From positions 124,001 through 188,000 of the forward strand of contig JAHCAT010000003.1 of the NCBI GenBank assembly GCA_019634735.1: a stretch of 64,000 nucleotides of DNA, given 5' to 3'. This document shows, in pieces, positions 7,777-18,245 of this stretch. Below the pieces are notes generated by a model. It was not told the origin of the DNA and did no database searches. It was given only the letters and a program-made list of their open reading frames with translations. Numbering within the stretch: position 1 is the first letter of the stretch; every line of letters begins with the position of its first letter. Position numbers and translations under genes: made by a program. The stretch comes from Lysobacterales bacterium. Lineage in GTDB: Bacteria; Pseudomonadota; Gammaproteobacteria; Xanthomonadales; UBA2363.

Positions 7777-10433
7777 TCGCCGGCCACGGGCAGGGCGAAG
7801 GCCACCACGCTGTCGCCGGCGCGGGTCTCCAGCCGGGCATGGCCGCCGGCGGCGATCACCACGTACTGGCGGCCACCGTGCTCGTAGGTCATCGGCCCGG
7901 CCTGGGCGCCGGCCGGCAGGCGGCCATCCCAGCGCAGTGTCCCTGTGGCGGTCTCGAAGGCGCGCAGGAAGTCGTCCTGGGCGGCGGCGATGAAGGTCAG
8001 CCCGCCGGCGGTGGTCACCGCGCCGCCGATGTTCGGCGTGCCGATGCGGATCTTCAGGCGGGTCGGGATGCCCAGCGGGCCGGTGTCGTAACCGGTGCCC
8101 AGCGGCTGGCTCCACAGCAGGGCGCCGCTGCGCAGGTCGGTGGCGGCCAGGTAGCCCCAGGGCGGCGACAGGCACGGCACGCCCAGCGGTGACAGCCACA
8201 TCGGCCGGTCGACGCCGTACGGCGAGCCGGCCTGGGGAGCGATCACCTGGTCGGGGCGCGCGCCGCCATCGCCGATCGGCAGATCGTCGACCGCCTCGCG
8301 CGGGTACAGCTGCACCCGGTTGGGCAGGCGGCTGTGATTGGTGACCATGATCTGCCGCAGCGGGTCGACCGAGATGCCGCCCCAGTTGGGACCGCCGATG
8401 GTGCCCGGGAACAGCAGCATGCCCAGGCCCTGGTCGGTGGGCGGCGTGAAGACGCCTTCGTAGCGCATGCGCCTGAACTGCAGGCGGCAGTACAGGGCGT
8501 CCAGCGGCGTCAGGCCGAAGGCATGGCGCTCGTCGATGCGCTCCGGCGCCGGACCGGGGGCGCCGGCGAAGTTCGGGTAGTACGGGCTGAGCGGCTGGTC
8601 GGGCGCGGTCCAGTCGCCGTCGATGGCGCCCTGCGGCGCCGGGACGCGTTCCACCGGACGCAGCGGTTCGCCGGTCGCGGCGTCGAGCACGAAGATCGCG
8701 CCGGTCTTGGTGGCCTGCACGACGACGCGGCGGGTCGCGCCGTCGATGTCCAGGTCCATGACCGTCGGCTGCGCGCCCAGGTCGTAGTCCCACAGGTCGT
8801 GGTCCATGGTGCGGAAGTGCCAGCGCAGTGCACCGGTGGCGGCGTCGACCGCGACCACGGCCGCGGTGAACTCCTCCTCGGCGGGACTGCGGTCGCCGCC
8901 ATGGTGGTCGTTGGCGGGGTTGCCGGTGGCCAGGTAGACCAGTCCCAGCGACTCGTCCGCGGAGACCACGGTCCAGACGTTGGGCGTGCCGCGCGGCCAG
9001 ATCTCGCCGGGTGCCAGCGGCTCGCCGGGGCGGTCGGCGCGCTCGGCATCGAAGGCCCAGCGCAGGCGGCCGTCGACGGCATCGTAGGCGCGCACCACGC
9101 CCGACGGCGCATCGCGGCGCTGGTTGTCGCTGACCTGCTGGCCGATCACCACCAGGTCGCCGACCACGGCCGGCCCCGAGGTCGACGAGGAAAAACCGGG
9201 GGCCTGGTTGGCCATGCCCTCGCCAAGGTCGACGGTGCCCTCATCGCCGAATCCCGCGCAGGGCCGGCCGGTGCCGGCATCGAGGGCGATCAGGCGGGCA
9301 TCGGGGGTGGTGACCAGCACGCGGCGAGGACAGGCGCCGCCATCGTCGTCGCGCTGGTGCCAGCCCACCGCGCGGCAGGCGACGGAGAACAGCGGTTCCA
9401 TGGCGATCGCCGGGACCTGCGGGTCGAAGTGCCATTGCTGCGCGCCGGTGGCCGGGTCGAGCGCGAACACCTGGCTGCTGGGCGAGCAGACGTAGAGGCT
9501 GTCGTCGATCTTCAGCGGCGTGTTCTGGAAAGCGTAGAACACGCGGTCCGATGGGGGTTCGTCGCCGGTGCGGAATTCCCAGGCGCGTTCCAGGGAGGCG
9601 ACATTGTCCGTGGTGATGAGCGCCGCCGGCGACCAGCGCTGGCCGAGGTTCGAACCGCCGAAGGCGGTCCATTCGCCGGCGTCGCGCAGCAGGCCGGCAC
9701 GACCGATGGTGGCAGGGGCAGGCTCGGCGTTCGCCTCGTCGTCGGAACCGGCTTCGCTGTCACGATCCGTTTCCGTTGCCGCGGCGGCGGCAAGCGCGGC
9801 TTCCGCCTGCGGGCCTTGCGCCGGGGGCTCGACCGCGGGCATCCCGGCACGCGTCCCTGCCGCGCGGTCGGCCTCCTCGATGCCGCCTTGCGCCGGCGTG
9901 GGCGCCGGTGCGTTTCCAAGAGAGGCACCGGTCCCCGGGCCGCTGGCCAGACGCGCCATCGGCACCAGGGTCGCGGCGACCGCCAGGCTCGCCAGCGCCA
10001 GCAGCGCGCCGCCGCGGCCGGGCCGGCGAGGGGCAGACGCGCGGCGATCGCGGAGGCCGGTCGCCGCCAGCGCCATCGCCAGCACCAGGCCGGCCAGCAG
10101 GCCCGCACGCCCGGCCAGGTCGAAGCCCCAGGACGGCATCCAGCCCTTGCCATGGATCTCCATCAGCGACCAGGCAGCGGTCAGCACGACGACCAGCCCG
10201 GCCATCAGCAGGCCGCCGGTGATCCGGCCACGCAGCAGGGCCACGCCTGCGGCGAACAGGAGGATGCCCGCTCCCAGGTAATAGGCGGTGCCGCCCAGGG
10301 CGACCAGCCAGACGCCGCCGACCGCCATCCACGCACCAAGGACGGCGGATATCACCGCCAGCGCGACGAGCAGCCACCACGCAATCCCTTTGCGCGACAG
10401 CGATGCGGAGCCCGGGTCTGGGGCATTCACCAT
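7773..10433 (-). CDS. gcd: Membrane PQQ-dependent glucose-type dehydrogenase
   Basis: 886 residues. About five transmembrane helices occupy residues 15-165, as in quinoprotein glucose dehydrogenase, followed by a long acidic, Ala/Pro/Glu-rich linker (~165-250), then an eight-bladed PQQ propeller. Family marks include DHDLWDYDLGAQPTV (the catalytic Asp region), ATKTGAIFVLDAATGEP, NHSRLPNRVQLYPR and GTPNIGGAVTTAGGLTF. The enzyme oxidises sugars or cyclic polyols (glucose/quinate/shikimate group) in the periplasm and reduces ubiquinone. ATG at 10433 has AAGGGA six bases upstream. At ~90 residues longer than typical Gcd, the extra length is mainly the linker. Its stop overlaps the start of oxidase subunit II. 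The exact substrate cannot be read from sequence. Confidence 0.9.
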   Translation of the reverse strand: MVNAPDPGSASLSRKGIAWWLLVALAVISAVLGAWMAVGGVWLVALGGTAYYLGAGILLFAAGVALLRGRITGGLLMAGLVVVLTAAWSLMEIHGKGWMPSWGFDLAGRAGLLAGLVLAMALAATGLRDRRASAPRRPGRGGALLALASLAVAATLVPMARLASGPGTGASLGNAPAPTPAQGGIEEADRAAGTRAGMPAVEPPAQGPQAEAALAAAAATETDRDSEAGSDDEANAEPAPATIGRAGLLRDAGEWTAFGGSNLGQRWSPAALITTDNVASLERAWEFRTGDEPPSDRVFYAFQNTPLKIDDSLYVCSPSSQVFALDPATGAQQWHFDPQVPAIAMEPLFSVACRAVGWHQRDDDGGACPRRVLVTTPDARLIALDAGTGRPCAGFGDEGTVDLGEGMANQAPGFSSSTSGPAVVGDLVVIGQQVSDNQRRDAPSGVVRAYDAVDGRLRWAFDAERADRPGEPLAPGEIWPRGTPNVWTVVSADESLGLVYLATGNPANDHHGGDRSPAEEEFTAAVVAVDAATGALRWHFRTMDHDLWDYDLGAQPTVMDLDIDGATRRVVVQATKTGAIFVLDAATGEPLRPVERVPAPQGAIDGDWTAPDQPLSPYYPNFAGAPGPAPERIDERHAFGLTPLDALYCRLQFRRMRYEGVFTPPTDQGLGMLLFPGTIGGPNWGGISVDPLRQIMVTNHSRLPNRVQLYPREAVDDLPIGDGGARPDQVIAPQAGSPYGVDRPMWLSPLGVPCLSPPWGYLAATDLRSGALLWSQPLGTGYDTGPLGIPTRLKIRIGTPNIGGAVTTAGGLTFIAAAQDDFLRAFETATGTLRWDGRLPAGAQAGPMTYEHGGRQYVVIAAGGHARLETRAGDSVVAFALPVAGE

Positions 10434-10517
10434 GTCGATCCCTTCTGCAGCGAAATGGATTGGTCGCACGGCGCGCGGCCGCGGTCAGTCTGGACGCCCG
10501 CTTCACCGATGGCAAAT

Positions 10518-10581
10518 GGGGGAGGAGGGAGGAGGGAGGAGGGAGGAGGGAGCACGGAGCACGGAGCACGGAGCACGGAGC
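10518..10581. repeat. Two adjacent heptamer arrays (GGAGGGA and GCACGGA)
   Basis: About four copies of a 7-bp unit GGAGGGA are followed at once by four copies of GCACGGA and a decayed unit. The array lies 85-150 bp upstream of the PQQ dehydrogenase start on the opposite strand, so it sits in the probable promoter or leader region of the oxidase operon. The G-rich half has G-quadruplex potential. No coding frame here looks real. Confidence 0.85.
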
Positions 10582-10628
10582 TGGAAGCAGGGAGCAGCGA
10601 CCGAAGATAGGGGTGCGGTGAGCGAAGC

Positions 10629-10786
10629 GTGCTCTGCACCCCTCTCCCTCTGGGAGAGGGGCCGGGGGAGAGGGTCGGGGCTGGCCATGATCTGCATCGT
10701 CGCCGGCCCGGCGGCGCGCGCCGGGCGGGGCGGCCCTCTCCCCCGCCCCTCCCCCGCAGGCGGGGGAGGGGAGAAGTGCGGTGTCG
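10629..10786 (+). repeat. Dispersed ~160-bp repeat, copy A
   Basis: This segment contains two palindromes (CCCTCTCCC/GGGAGAGGG at the left, and CCCCTCCCCC/GGGGGAGGGG at the right ending GAAGTGCGGTGTCG) around a central GGCCATGATCTGCATCGT. It is near-identical, in inverted orientation, to 14508-14663 and related to the broken copies at 40.58-40.85 kb. It accounts for most of the 450-bp space between the PQQ dehydrogenase start and the aconitase stop. No gene is visible in it. Confidence 0.88.
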
Positions 10787-10834
10787 CGGCCTTTTCATGC
10801 TACATGTCCAGTGGCATGCCGCGCGCCCGCGAAG

Positions 10835-10858
10835 GCCGGCCGCCTGCCAGCGGCCGGC
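10835..10858 (-). terminator. Hairpin after acnA
   Basis: A perfect 9-bp stem (GCCGGCCGC pairing with GCGGCCGGC, 6-nt loop) lies 26 bp beyond the aconitase stop. It lacks a T-tract, as is common in this GC-rich window, so it may terminate weakly or only protect the mRNA 3' end. Confidence 0.5.
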
Positions 10859-10883
10859 GGGGCTTCCGCCCCTGCAGGTTGCC

Positions 10884-13634
<2,751 letters not shown>

Positions 13635-13974
13635 GTCGGACTCCTGGCGGGAGGCGGGGAGGGCGGCAGGCCGGCACCGGCGGGACCGGACGGCGTTGCG
13701 CGGGTGGGCCGGCGGACCGGCTCGGGAAAGCGCGCCATTATCGCCGATCGGGCGCCCTGCCGTCAGCCGCCCGGGCGCGTTGCAGGCGCGGGTGGTGGAG
13801 TCTGATGCCGGTGCTGGGTCGCCTGGCACGGCTTCCGCGTTGCGTCAGCGCAGCGCCGTCCTGGCCGGTCGAGGTGCCGATGGGCACGACTGGCCCCGGG
13901 CCAGGGCGGCCCGCGGAAACATCGGCTGGGGGATGGCCCTGGGACGACGACGGGTGTCGCCGTCGGGCAGCCGC
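13635..13974. other. acnA-infA intergenic region (340 bp)
   Basis: There is no credible gene here. It holds the aconitase ribosome binding site, a GATAAT -10 candidate near 13740, and a small hairpin (CGACGG/CCGTCG around 13948-13965) just beyond the infA stop that may end infA transcription. The rest is GC-rich sequence without repeats I can recognise. Confidence 0.6.
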
Positions 13975-14193
13975 CTACTTCATGCGGTAGGTGATGCGAC
14001 CCTTGCTGAGGTCGTAGGGGGTCATCTCGATCTTGACGCGGTCGCCAGTCAGGATGCGGATGTAGTGCTTGCGCATGCGGCCGGAGATGTGGGCGGTCAC
14101 CACATGGCCGTTGTCGAGCTTCACGCGGAAGGTGGTGTTGGGCAAGGTCTCGATGACCTGGCCTTCCATTTCGATCTGATCGTCTTTCGACAT
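13975..14193 (-). CDS. infA: Translation initiation factor IF-1
   Basis: 72 residues, the exact family length. An S1-like OB fold that binds the 30S A site and helps IF-2 and IF-3 select the initiator tRNA. The sequence [20 protein letters not shown] with [20 protein letters not shown] is highly conserved. A TACCCT -10 candidate at 14215-14210 would leave a ~16-nt leader. The gene is monocistronic between acnA and the MITE-like element. Confidence 0.97.
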   Translation of the reverse strand: MSKDDQIEMEGQVIETLPNTTFRVKLDNGHVVTAHISGRMRKHYIRILTGDRVKIEMTPYDLSKGRITYRMK

Positions 14194-14454
14194 CCGGGAT
14201 TGTTCGCGTAGGGTACGGGGGGCGCAAGGGCGGCGATTCTGGCACGTCGACGCTGCCTTGGCAAAAAAGCGGCCAGGGTGGGCCGGCGGCTGCGCGCCGG
14301 GACGGCGTGGTGTCTCCGCGGATTCCGGCGGCCGCCGGCCGCGCGCTCCCGGGCACCCGGGCCGATCCGCGGCGCCCTCCGCAGACGCCTGGCGCCGGCA
14401 CCACCTCGACAGCACAGCGGCGCCTGCGACGGGCCGCCCGCGCCTTCCTGGGGG

Positions 14455-14752
14455 CCTGATTGGCGTCGTGTCTCAGCCCGTTGCCAGGCGGCTTTACGTG
14501 TGTGCGACGACACCGCACTTCTCCCCTCCCCCGCGTGCGGGGGAGGGGCGGGGGAGAGGGCCGCCCCGGCCAGCGCACGCCGCTGGGCCGGCAACGATGC
14601 AGATCATGGCCAGCCCCGACCCTCTCCCCCGGCCCCTCTCCCACAGGGAGAGGGGAGCACAGCGCGCTCTGCGCACCGAACACTCCGCTTACCGGGCTCC
14701 GGTCGCTGGCGCTTCGTGCCCGCTCATGAGCTGAGACACGGCGCCAATCAGG
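14455..14752. mobile_element. MITE-like element with 22-bp inverted ends and 9-bp target duplication
   Basis: The two ends are 22-bp inverted repeats (14455-14476 and 14731-14752, beginning CCTGATTGGCG) that differ at one base. Both are flanked directly by the same 9-bp word TCCTGGGGG (14446-14454 and 14753-14761), as expected of a target-site duplication. The interior (14508-14663) is the inverted copy B of the dispersed palindromic repeat. There is no transposase frame, so it must have been mobilised in trans. It inserted just beyond the stop of rnd. The remaining 14194-14454 upstream of infA shows no gene. Confidence 0.8.
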
Positions 14753-14767
14753 TCCTGGGGGGGGGCG

Positions 14768-15889
14768 CTACGCCGTCAGCAGGGCTTCCAGCCGTTCCCG
14801 CAGCACCTGCTCGCGCCAGCCGGACAGCTCGCCGGGCCAGCCGCCGCCGGCGGCCAGTGCATCGATGGCACGGCGCGGGCAGAGCAGGCCCGGGGGCAGG
14901 TCCAGGGACGTGGCGATGGTCTCGGCCTCGTCGCGCAGCCGGCGCGCCAATACCTTGGCCTCACCCTCGAGGGGGCCGGGAATGGGTTCGGTGGTGTCGA
15001 TCTCCTCGCCATCGGGCGGACGGGCGACCAGATCGAGCAGCGCCTGCAGGCTTCGCCGTCGTCCGGCGGGCGCCGCGGCCAGCCGGGCGGCCAGCCGGGC
15101 GGCGCTGTGATCGGGCTCGATGGCCGCGGCCAGCGCGGTCTCATCGTCGATCACCCAGCGCTTGGGCAGGTTGCGCTCGCGCGCGTTCTCCTCCCGCCAC
15201 CTGAGGATGCGGCGCAACTGCGCCTGGGCCGCTGGTGGCCAGCGCCACGCGCCGCGCAAAGCCCGCTGCGGCTGCGGGTCGGGTTCTGCCGCGAACGCCG
15301 CCCTGGCCTGTTCCCGGCAGTCCGCAAGCAGCCATTCGCGGTAGCCGCGTGCGGCCAGCCGGGCGTCCAGCTCGGCATGCAGCGGGGCCAGGTGGCGGAC
15401 ATCGTCCAGCGCGTACTCGATCTGCCGTGGGGTCAGCGGCCGGGCCAGCCAGTCCGATCGCGTCTCCTGCTTTTCCAGGTGGACGCCCAGCAGCTGCCCG
15501 ACGGCGGCCTGGTAGCCCAGGCCCAGGCCCAGGCCGGCGAAGGCGCAGGCGACCTGGGTGTCGTACAGGCCGAGCATGGGCGCGGGCAGCAGGGGTTGCA
15601 GGGCGACCAGGTCCTCGCTGGCGCTGTGCATCAGCACGGTGCCGCGCGGATCGGCGAGCAGGTCGCCCAGGCCGGGCAGGCCGGGATGGCGCAGCGGGTC
15701 GAGCAGGCCGCAGCGGCCGTTCCAGGCAACCTGCACCAGGGCCAGGTTCGGCCAGTAGGTGCGTTCCCGCATGAACTCGGTGTCGACCGCCAGCGGCATC
15801 GCCGTGCCGGCGAAGTCGGCGAGATCGTCGGGCAGGCGCAGCCAGGGGCCGTCGCCGGTCGCGGGTTCCATCCCCTGATTGGTTACCAT
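14768..15889 (-). CDS. rnd: Ribonuclease D
   Basis: 373 residues, normal length. A 3'-5' exoribonuclease of the DEDD family that trims tRNA precursors. Exo I is AVDTEFMRE, Exo II is the GLYDTQVACAF segment, Exo III is EYALDDVRHL (Tyr-x3-Asp); one or two HRDC-like helical domains follow (e.g. LPKRWVIDDETALAA and the C-terminal ~80 residues). ATG at 15889 is used; ATG at 15871 (MEPATGDG) is an alternative. It is divergent from the FGE-fold gene with only 32 bp between starts. A MITE-like element ends 16 bp beyond the stop. Confidence 0.94.
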   Translation of the reverse strand: MVTNQGMEPATGDGPWLRLPDDLADFAGTAMPLAVDTEFMRERTYWPNLALVQVAWNGRCGLLDPLRHPGLPGLGDLLADPRGTVLMHSASEDLVALQPLLPAPMLGLYDTQVACAFAGLGLGLGYQAAVGQLLGVHLEKQETRSDWLARPLTPRQIEYALDDVRHLAPLHAELDARLAARGYREWLLADCREQARAAFAAEPDPQPQRALRGAWRWPPAAQAQLRRILRWREENARERNLPKRWVIDDETALAAAIEPDHSAARLAARLAAAPAGRRRSLQALLDLVARPPDGEEIDTTEPIPGPLEGEAKVLARRLRDEAETIATSLDLPPGLLCPRRAIDALAAGGGWPGELSGWREQVLRERLEALLTA

Positions 15890-15921
15890 GCGGTCATGAG
15901 CGTGCTGCGAAACGGCCCGGC

Positions 15922-17850
15922 ATGATACGCCGGGTGCTCTCCATCGTGATCGGCCTGGCCGGCGCCCTGTTGCTGTGGAGCTGGTGGCAGCGCGGCCATG
16001 AGCCGCCGACCGCGCCGCTGTCGGCACCGGAAACCGTGTTGGCGACCACCGATGCGGACGAGCCCGTCGCTGCCGGGCAGCCCGAGGTGGCCGCTGCCAC
16101 GGAGCCGGAACCGGCGCAGCCGCAACCCGACGAGGTCGTCCTGGAACCGGCAGTCCTGGCCCAGGTCGCCGCCGGCTGGACGCCCACGCGGGTCGAGTTC
16201 GACCAGTCCGACCGCAATGGCCACATCATCCTCCTGCAGCGGGCCGACGCCGCCCTGGCCGAGGGCAGGCTCTACCTGCCGCCGGGCGACAGCGCGGTCG
16301 ACCTGTACTGGTCCGTGCTCGAGGCAGCGCCGGGCAATACCCGTGCCCGCGACGGCCTGGCACGGGTGACGGACCGCCTGCTTGCCGACGCCGAACGCGA
16401 GGCGGGGCGGGGCGACTGGCCCGAGCTGGCCCGCTTGCTGCCGGTGCTGGAGCAGTTGCGGCCCGATGCCGCAAACCTGCCGGCGCTGCGCGACCGCTTT
16501 TCCGCGGCCGCCGCGCCACGGCTGGCGCTGGAGCGCGCCCGCCGCGCGCTAGCCCGGGACCGCCTCGACGAAGGCGAGCGCAATGCCCTGGGTTATCTGC
16601 GCCAGGTGCTGGCCGTGGAGCCCGACAGCCTGGCCGCGCAGGAGGGCGTCGCGGAGATCCGCACGCGCTTGCTCGCGCAGTCCGCCGAAGCCGCCCAGGC
16701 CGGGGAGTTCGAGCAGGCCGAGGCGCTGCTGGCCCGGGCCAGCGCGGCCGACCCGGCGGCCCTGCAGGCGCTCGCCGATGCCGCCTCGACGATCGCTGGC
16801 GCGCGCAGTGCGGCGGCAGGTCGGCTGCTCGTGCAGGCGCACGCCCGTCTCGACGCCGGCGATGCCGATGCCGCCGAAGCGCTGCTTGGGCAGGCGCTGG
16901 CCATCGATGCCGAAGTGGTCGGGCCCGGACTGGTGCGCGAACGGATCCGCAACACCCGTCTGTATGGCGGCTTCGCCGAGGGCGAGCGCTTCAGCGAAGC
17001 CCTGGCCGACGGCGGCGAGGGGCCGGTGATGGTGGTCATCCCGCTGGGCAGCTTCCTGATGGGCTCCCCGGACGGCGAATCCGGCCGCCGGGCCAACGAG
17101 GGGCCACGCTTCCGGGTCAACTTCGCCCGGGCCTTCGCGCTGGCCGAGGCCGAGGTCACGGTGGCGGAGTTCGGCCGTTTCGTGGCGGCCACCGGCCACC
17201 GCACGCGCGCGGAACGGCGCGGCAGCTCGACCATCTACGACGAGCGCACCGGCAGCATGCGCGAGCGTGCCAGCGTGCACTGGCGCCACGACGAAGGCGG
17301 CCGGCCCGCCGATCCCGCCCAGCCGGTGGTGCATGTCGCCTGGGCGGATGCCGCGGCCTATGCCCTGTGGCTTGCCGAACAGACCGGCCGCCCCTACCGG
17401 CTGCCTTCCGAGGCGGAGTTCGAGTACGGGCTGCGTGCCGGCAGCAATGCCCGTTATCCATGGGGCGACGGACCGCCGCCCGTGCCGCTGGCTAATGTCT
17501 CCTCGACCGGTGACCGCTCGCGTTTGCGCCGGGAATGGAGCAACGCGTTTCCGGGCGAGAGCGACGGCTGGTTCGGCATCGCGCCGGTACGCAGTTTCCC
17601 CGCCAATGCCCTGGGGCTTCACGACATGCCGGGCAACGCCTCGGAGTGGGTCGAGGACTGCTGGCACAGCACCTATTCGCGGGCGCCCAGCGACGGCCGC
17701 GCCTGGGTCAATCCCGGCTGCACGCGTCGCGTCGTGCGCGGCGGCTCCTGGGCCAGCGGTCCCGACCAGGTGCGTTCGGCCTACCGCCTGAACATCCCTG
17801 CCGATACGACCAGTCCGCGGGTGGGCTTCCGGGTCGCGCGAACGCTGTAG
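15922..17850 (+). CDS. Membrane-anchored FGE-sulfatase-fold protein with helical repeats
   Basis: 642 residues. One N-terminal transmembrane helix (5-22), a Pro/Glu/Ala-rich spacer (~25-80), an Ala/Leu/Glu-rich region with TPR-like helical repeats (~90-335), then a formylglycine-generating-enzyme fold (~360-642: IPLGSFLMGSPDGESG, YRLPSEAEFEYGLRAG, GLHDMPGNASEWVEDCW, RVVRGGSW). The catalytic Cys pair of true FGE near the end is absent: the expected Cys-rich RxxCAARS-like stretch reads VRSAYRLN, so oxidase activity is unlikely. The protein probably displays a ligand-binding or scaffolding domain in the periplasm (inference). A TACCAT -10 candidate lies at 15884-15889. Confidence 0.82.
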   Translation: MIRRVLSIVIGLAGALLLWSWWQRGHEPPTAPLSAPETVLATTDADEPVAAGQPEVAAATEPEPAQPQPDEVVLEPAVLAQVAAGWTPTRVEFDQSDRNGHIILLQRADAALAEGRLYLPPGDSAVDLYWSVLEAAPGNTRARDGLARVTDRLLADAEREAGRGDWPELARLLPVLEQLRPDAANLPALRDRFSAAAAPRLALERARRALARDRLDEGERNALGYLRQVLAVEPDSLAAQEGVAEIRTRLLAQSAEAAQAGEFEQAEALLARASAADPAALQALADAASTIAGARSAAAGRLLVQAHARLDAGDADAAEALLGQALAIDAEVVGPGLVRERIRNTRLYGGFAEGERFSEALADGGEGPVMVVIPLGSFLMGSPDGESGRRANEGPRFRVNFARAFALAEAEVTVAEFGRFVAATGHRTRAERRGSSTIYDERTGSMRERASVHWRHDEGGRPADPAQPVVHVAWADAAAYALWLAEQTGRPYRLPSEAEFEYGLRAGSNARYPWGDGPPPVPLANVSSTGDRSRLRREWSNAFPGESDGWFGIAPVRSFPANALGLHDMPGNASEWVEDCWHSTYSRAPSDGRAWVNPGCTRRVVRGGSWASGPDQVRSAYRLNIPADTTSPRVGFRVARTL

Positions 17851-17889
17851 GGGGTGAGGCCGGGACTCGGGACCCGGGACCGGGGTCCC

Positions 17890-18077
17890 GGGACCGGGGA
17901 CTGGGGACTGGGGACTGGGGACCGGGGACCGGGGACCGGGGACCGGGGACCGGGGACTGGGGACTGGGGACTGGGGACTGGGGACTGGGGACCGGGGACT
18001 GGGGACCGGGGACTGGGGACTGGGGACTGGGGACTGGGGACTGGGGACTGGGGACTGGGGACTGGGGACTGGGGGCT
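17890..18077. repeat. GGGGACY heptamer minisatellite (~26 units)
   Basis: About 26 head-to-tail copies of a 7-bp unit, GGGGACT or GGGGACC, with almost no other variation, fill most of the gap between the FGE-fold gene (stop 17848-17850) and the M48 protease. The plus strand is a run of G4 tracts separated by 3 nt, ideal for stacked G-quadruplexes in DNA or in read-through mRNA. All six frames through it are open, producing spurious repetitive proteins. The flank 18078-18245 holds the protease promoter candidate TACCAT (18211-18216) and little else. Confidence 0.93.
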
Positions 18078-18245
18078 GGGACACTCCCCAGGCCTTCCCC
18101 CGAGCGGTCGGGGCGGAGGGAGGGCCGGTGCCGTGGCACGGGCGGCACGCACTTCGAACGGCGGGATGCGGCGGGGTCCGCCCGGCGCGCCTGCCGGAGC
18201 GGATCGTCGCTACCATGGTGCGGTCGACCGGTTGGAGGCGTGCAC

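Noticed and set aside
7773-10433. Naming the dehydrogenase as quinate or shikimate dehydrogenase
   Set aside because: The family groups glucose, quinate and shikimate enzymes; nothing visible in the sequence fixes the substrate.
13635-14454. tRNA or small RNA genes around infA
   Set aside because: I looked for cloverleaf arms and a TTC-type T-loop and found none; the hairpins seen are short and fit terminators or repeats.
14455-14752. Insertion sequence with its own transposase
   Set aside because: At 298 bp with no credible reading frame it can only be non-autonomous.
17890-18077. CRISPR array
   Set aside because: The unit is 7 bp without spacers and no cas genes are present; it is a minisatellite.
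17850-18170. Repetitive proteins (GTGDWGL.. or SPQSPVP..) encoded across the heptamer array
   Set aside because: All six frames through a 7-bp repeat without stops are open; there is no conserved start, ribosome binding site or domain.
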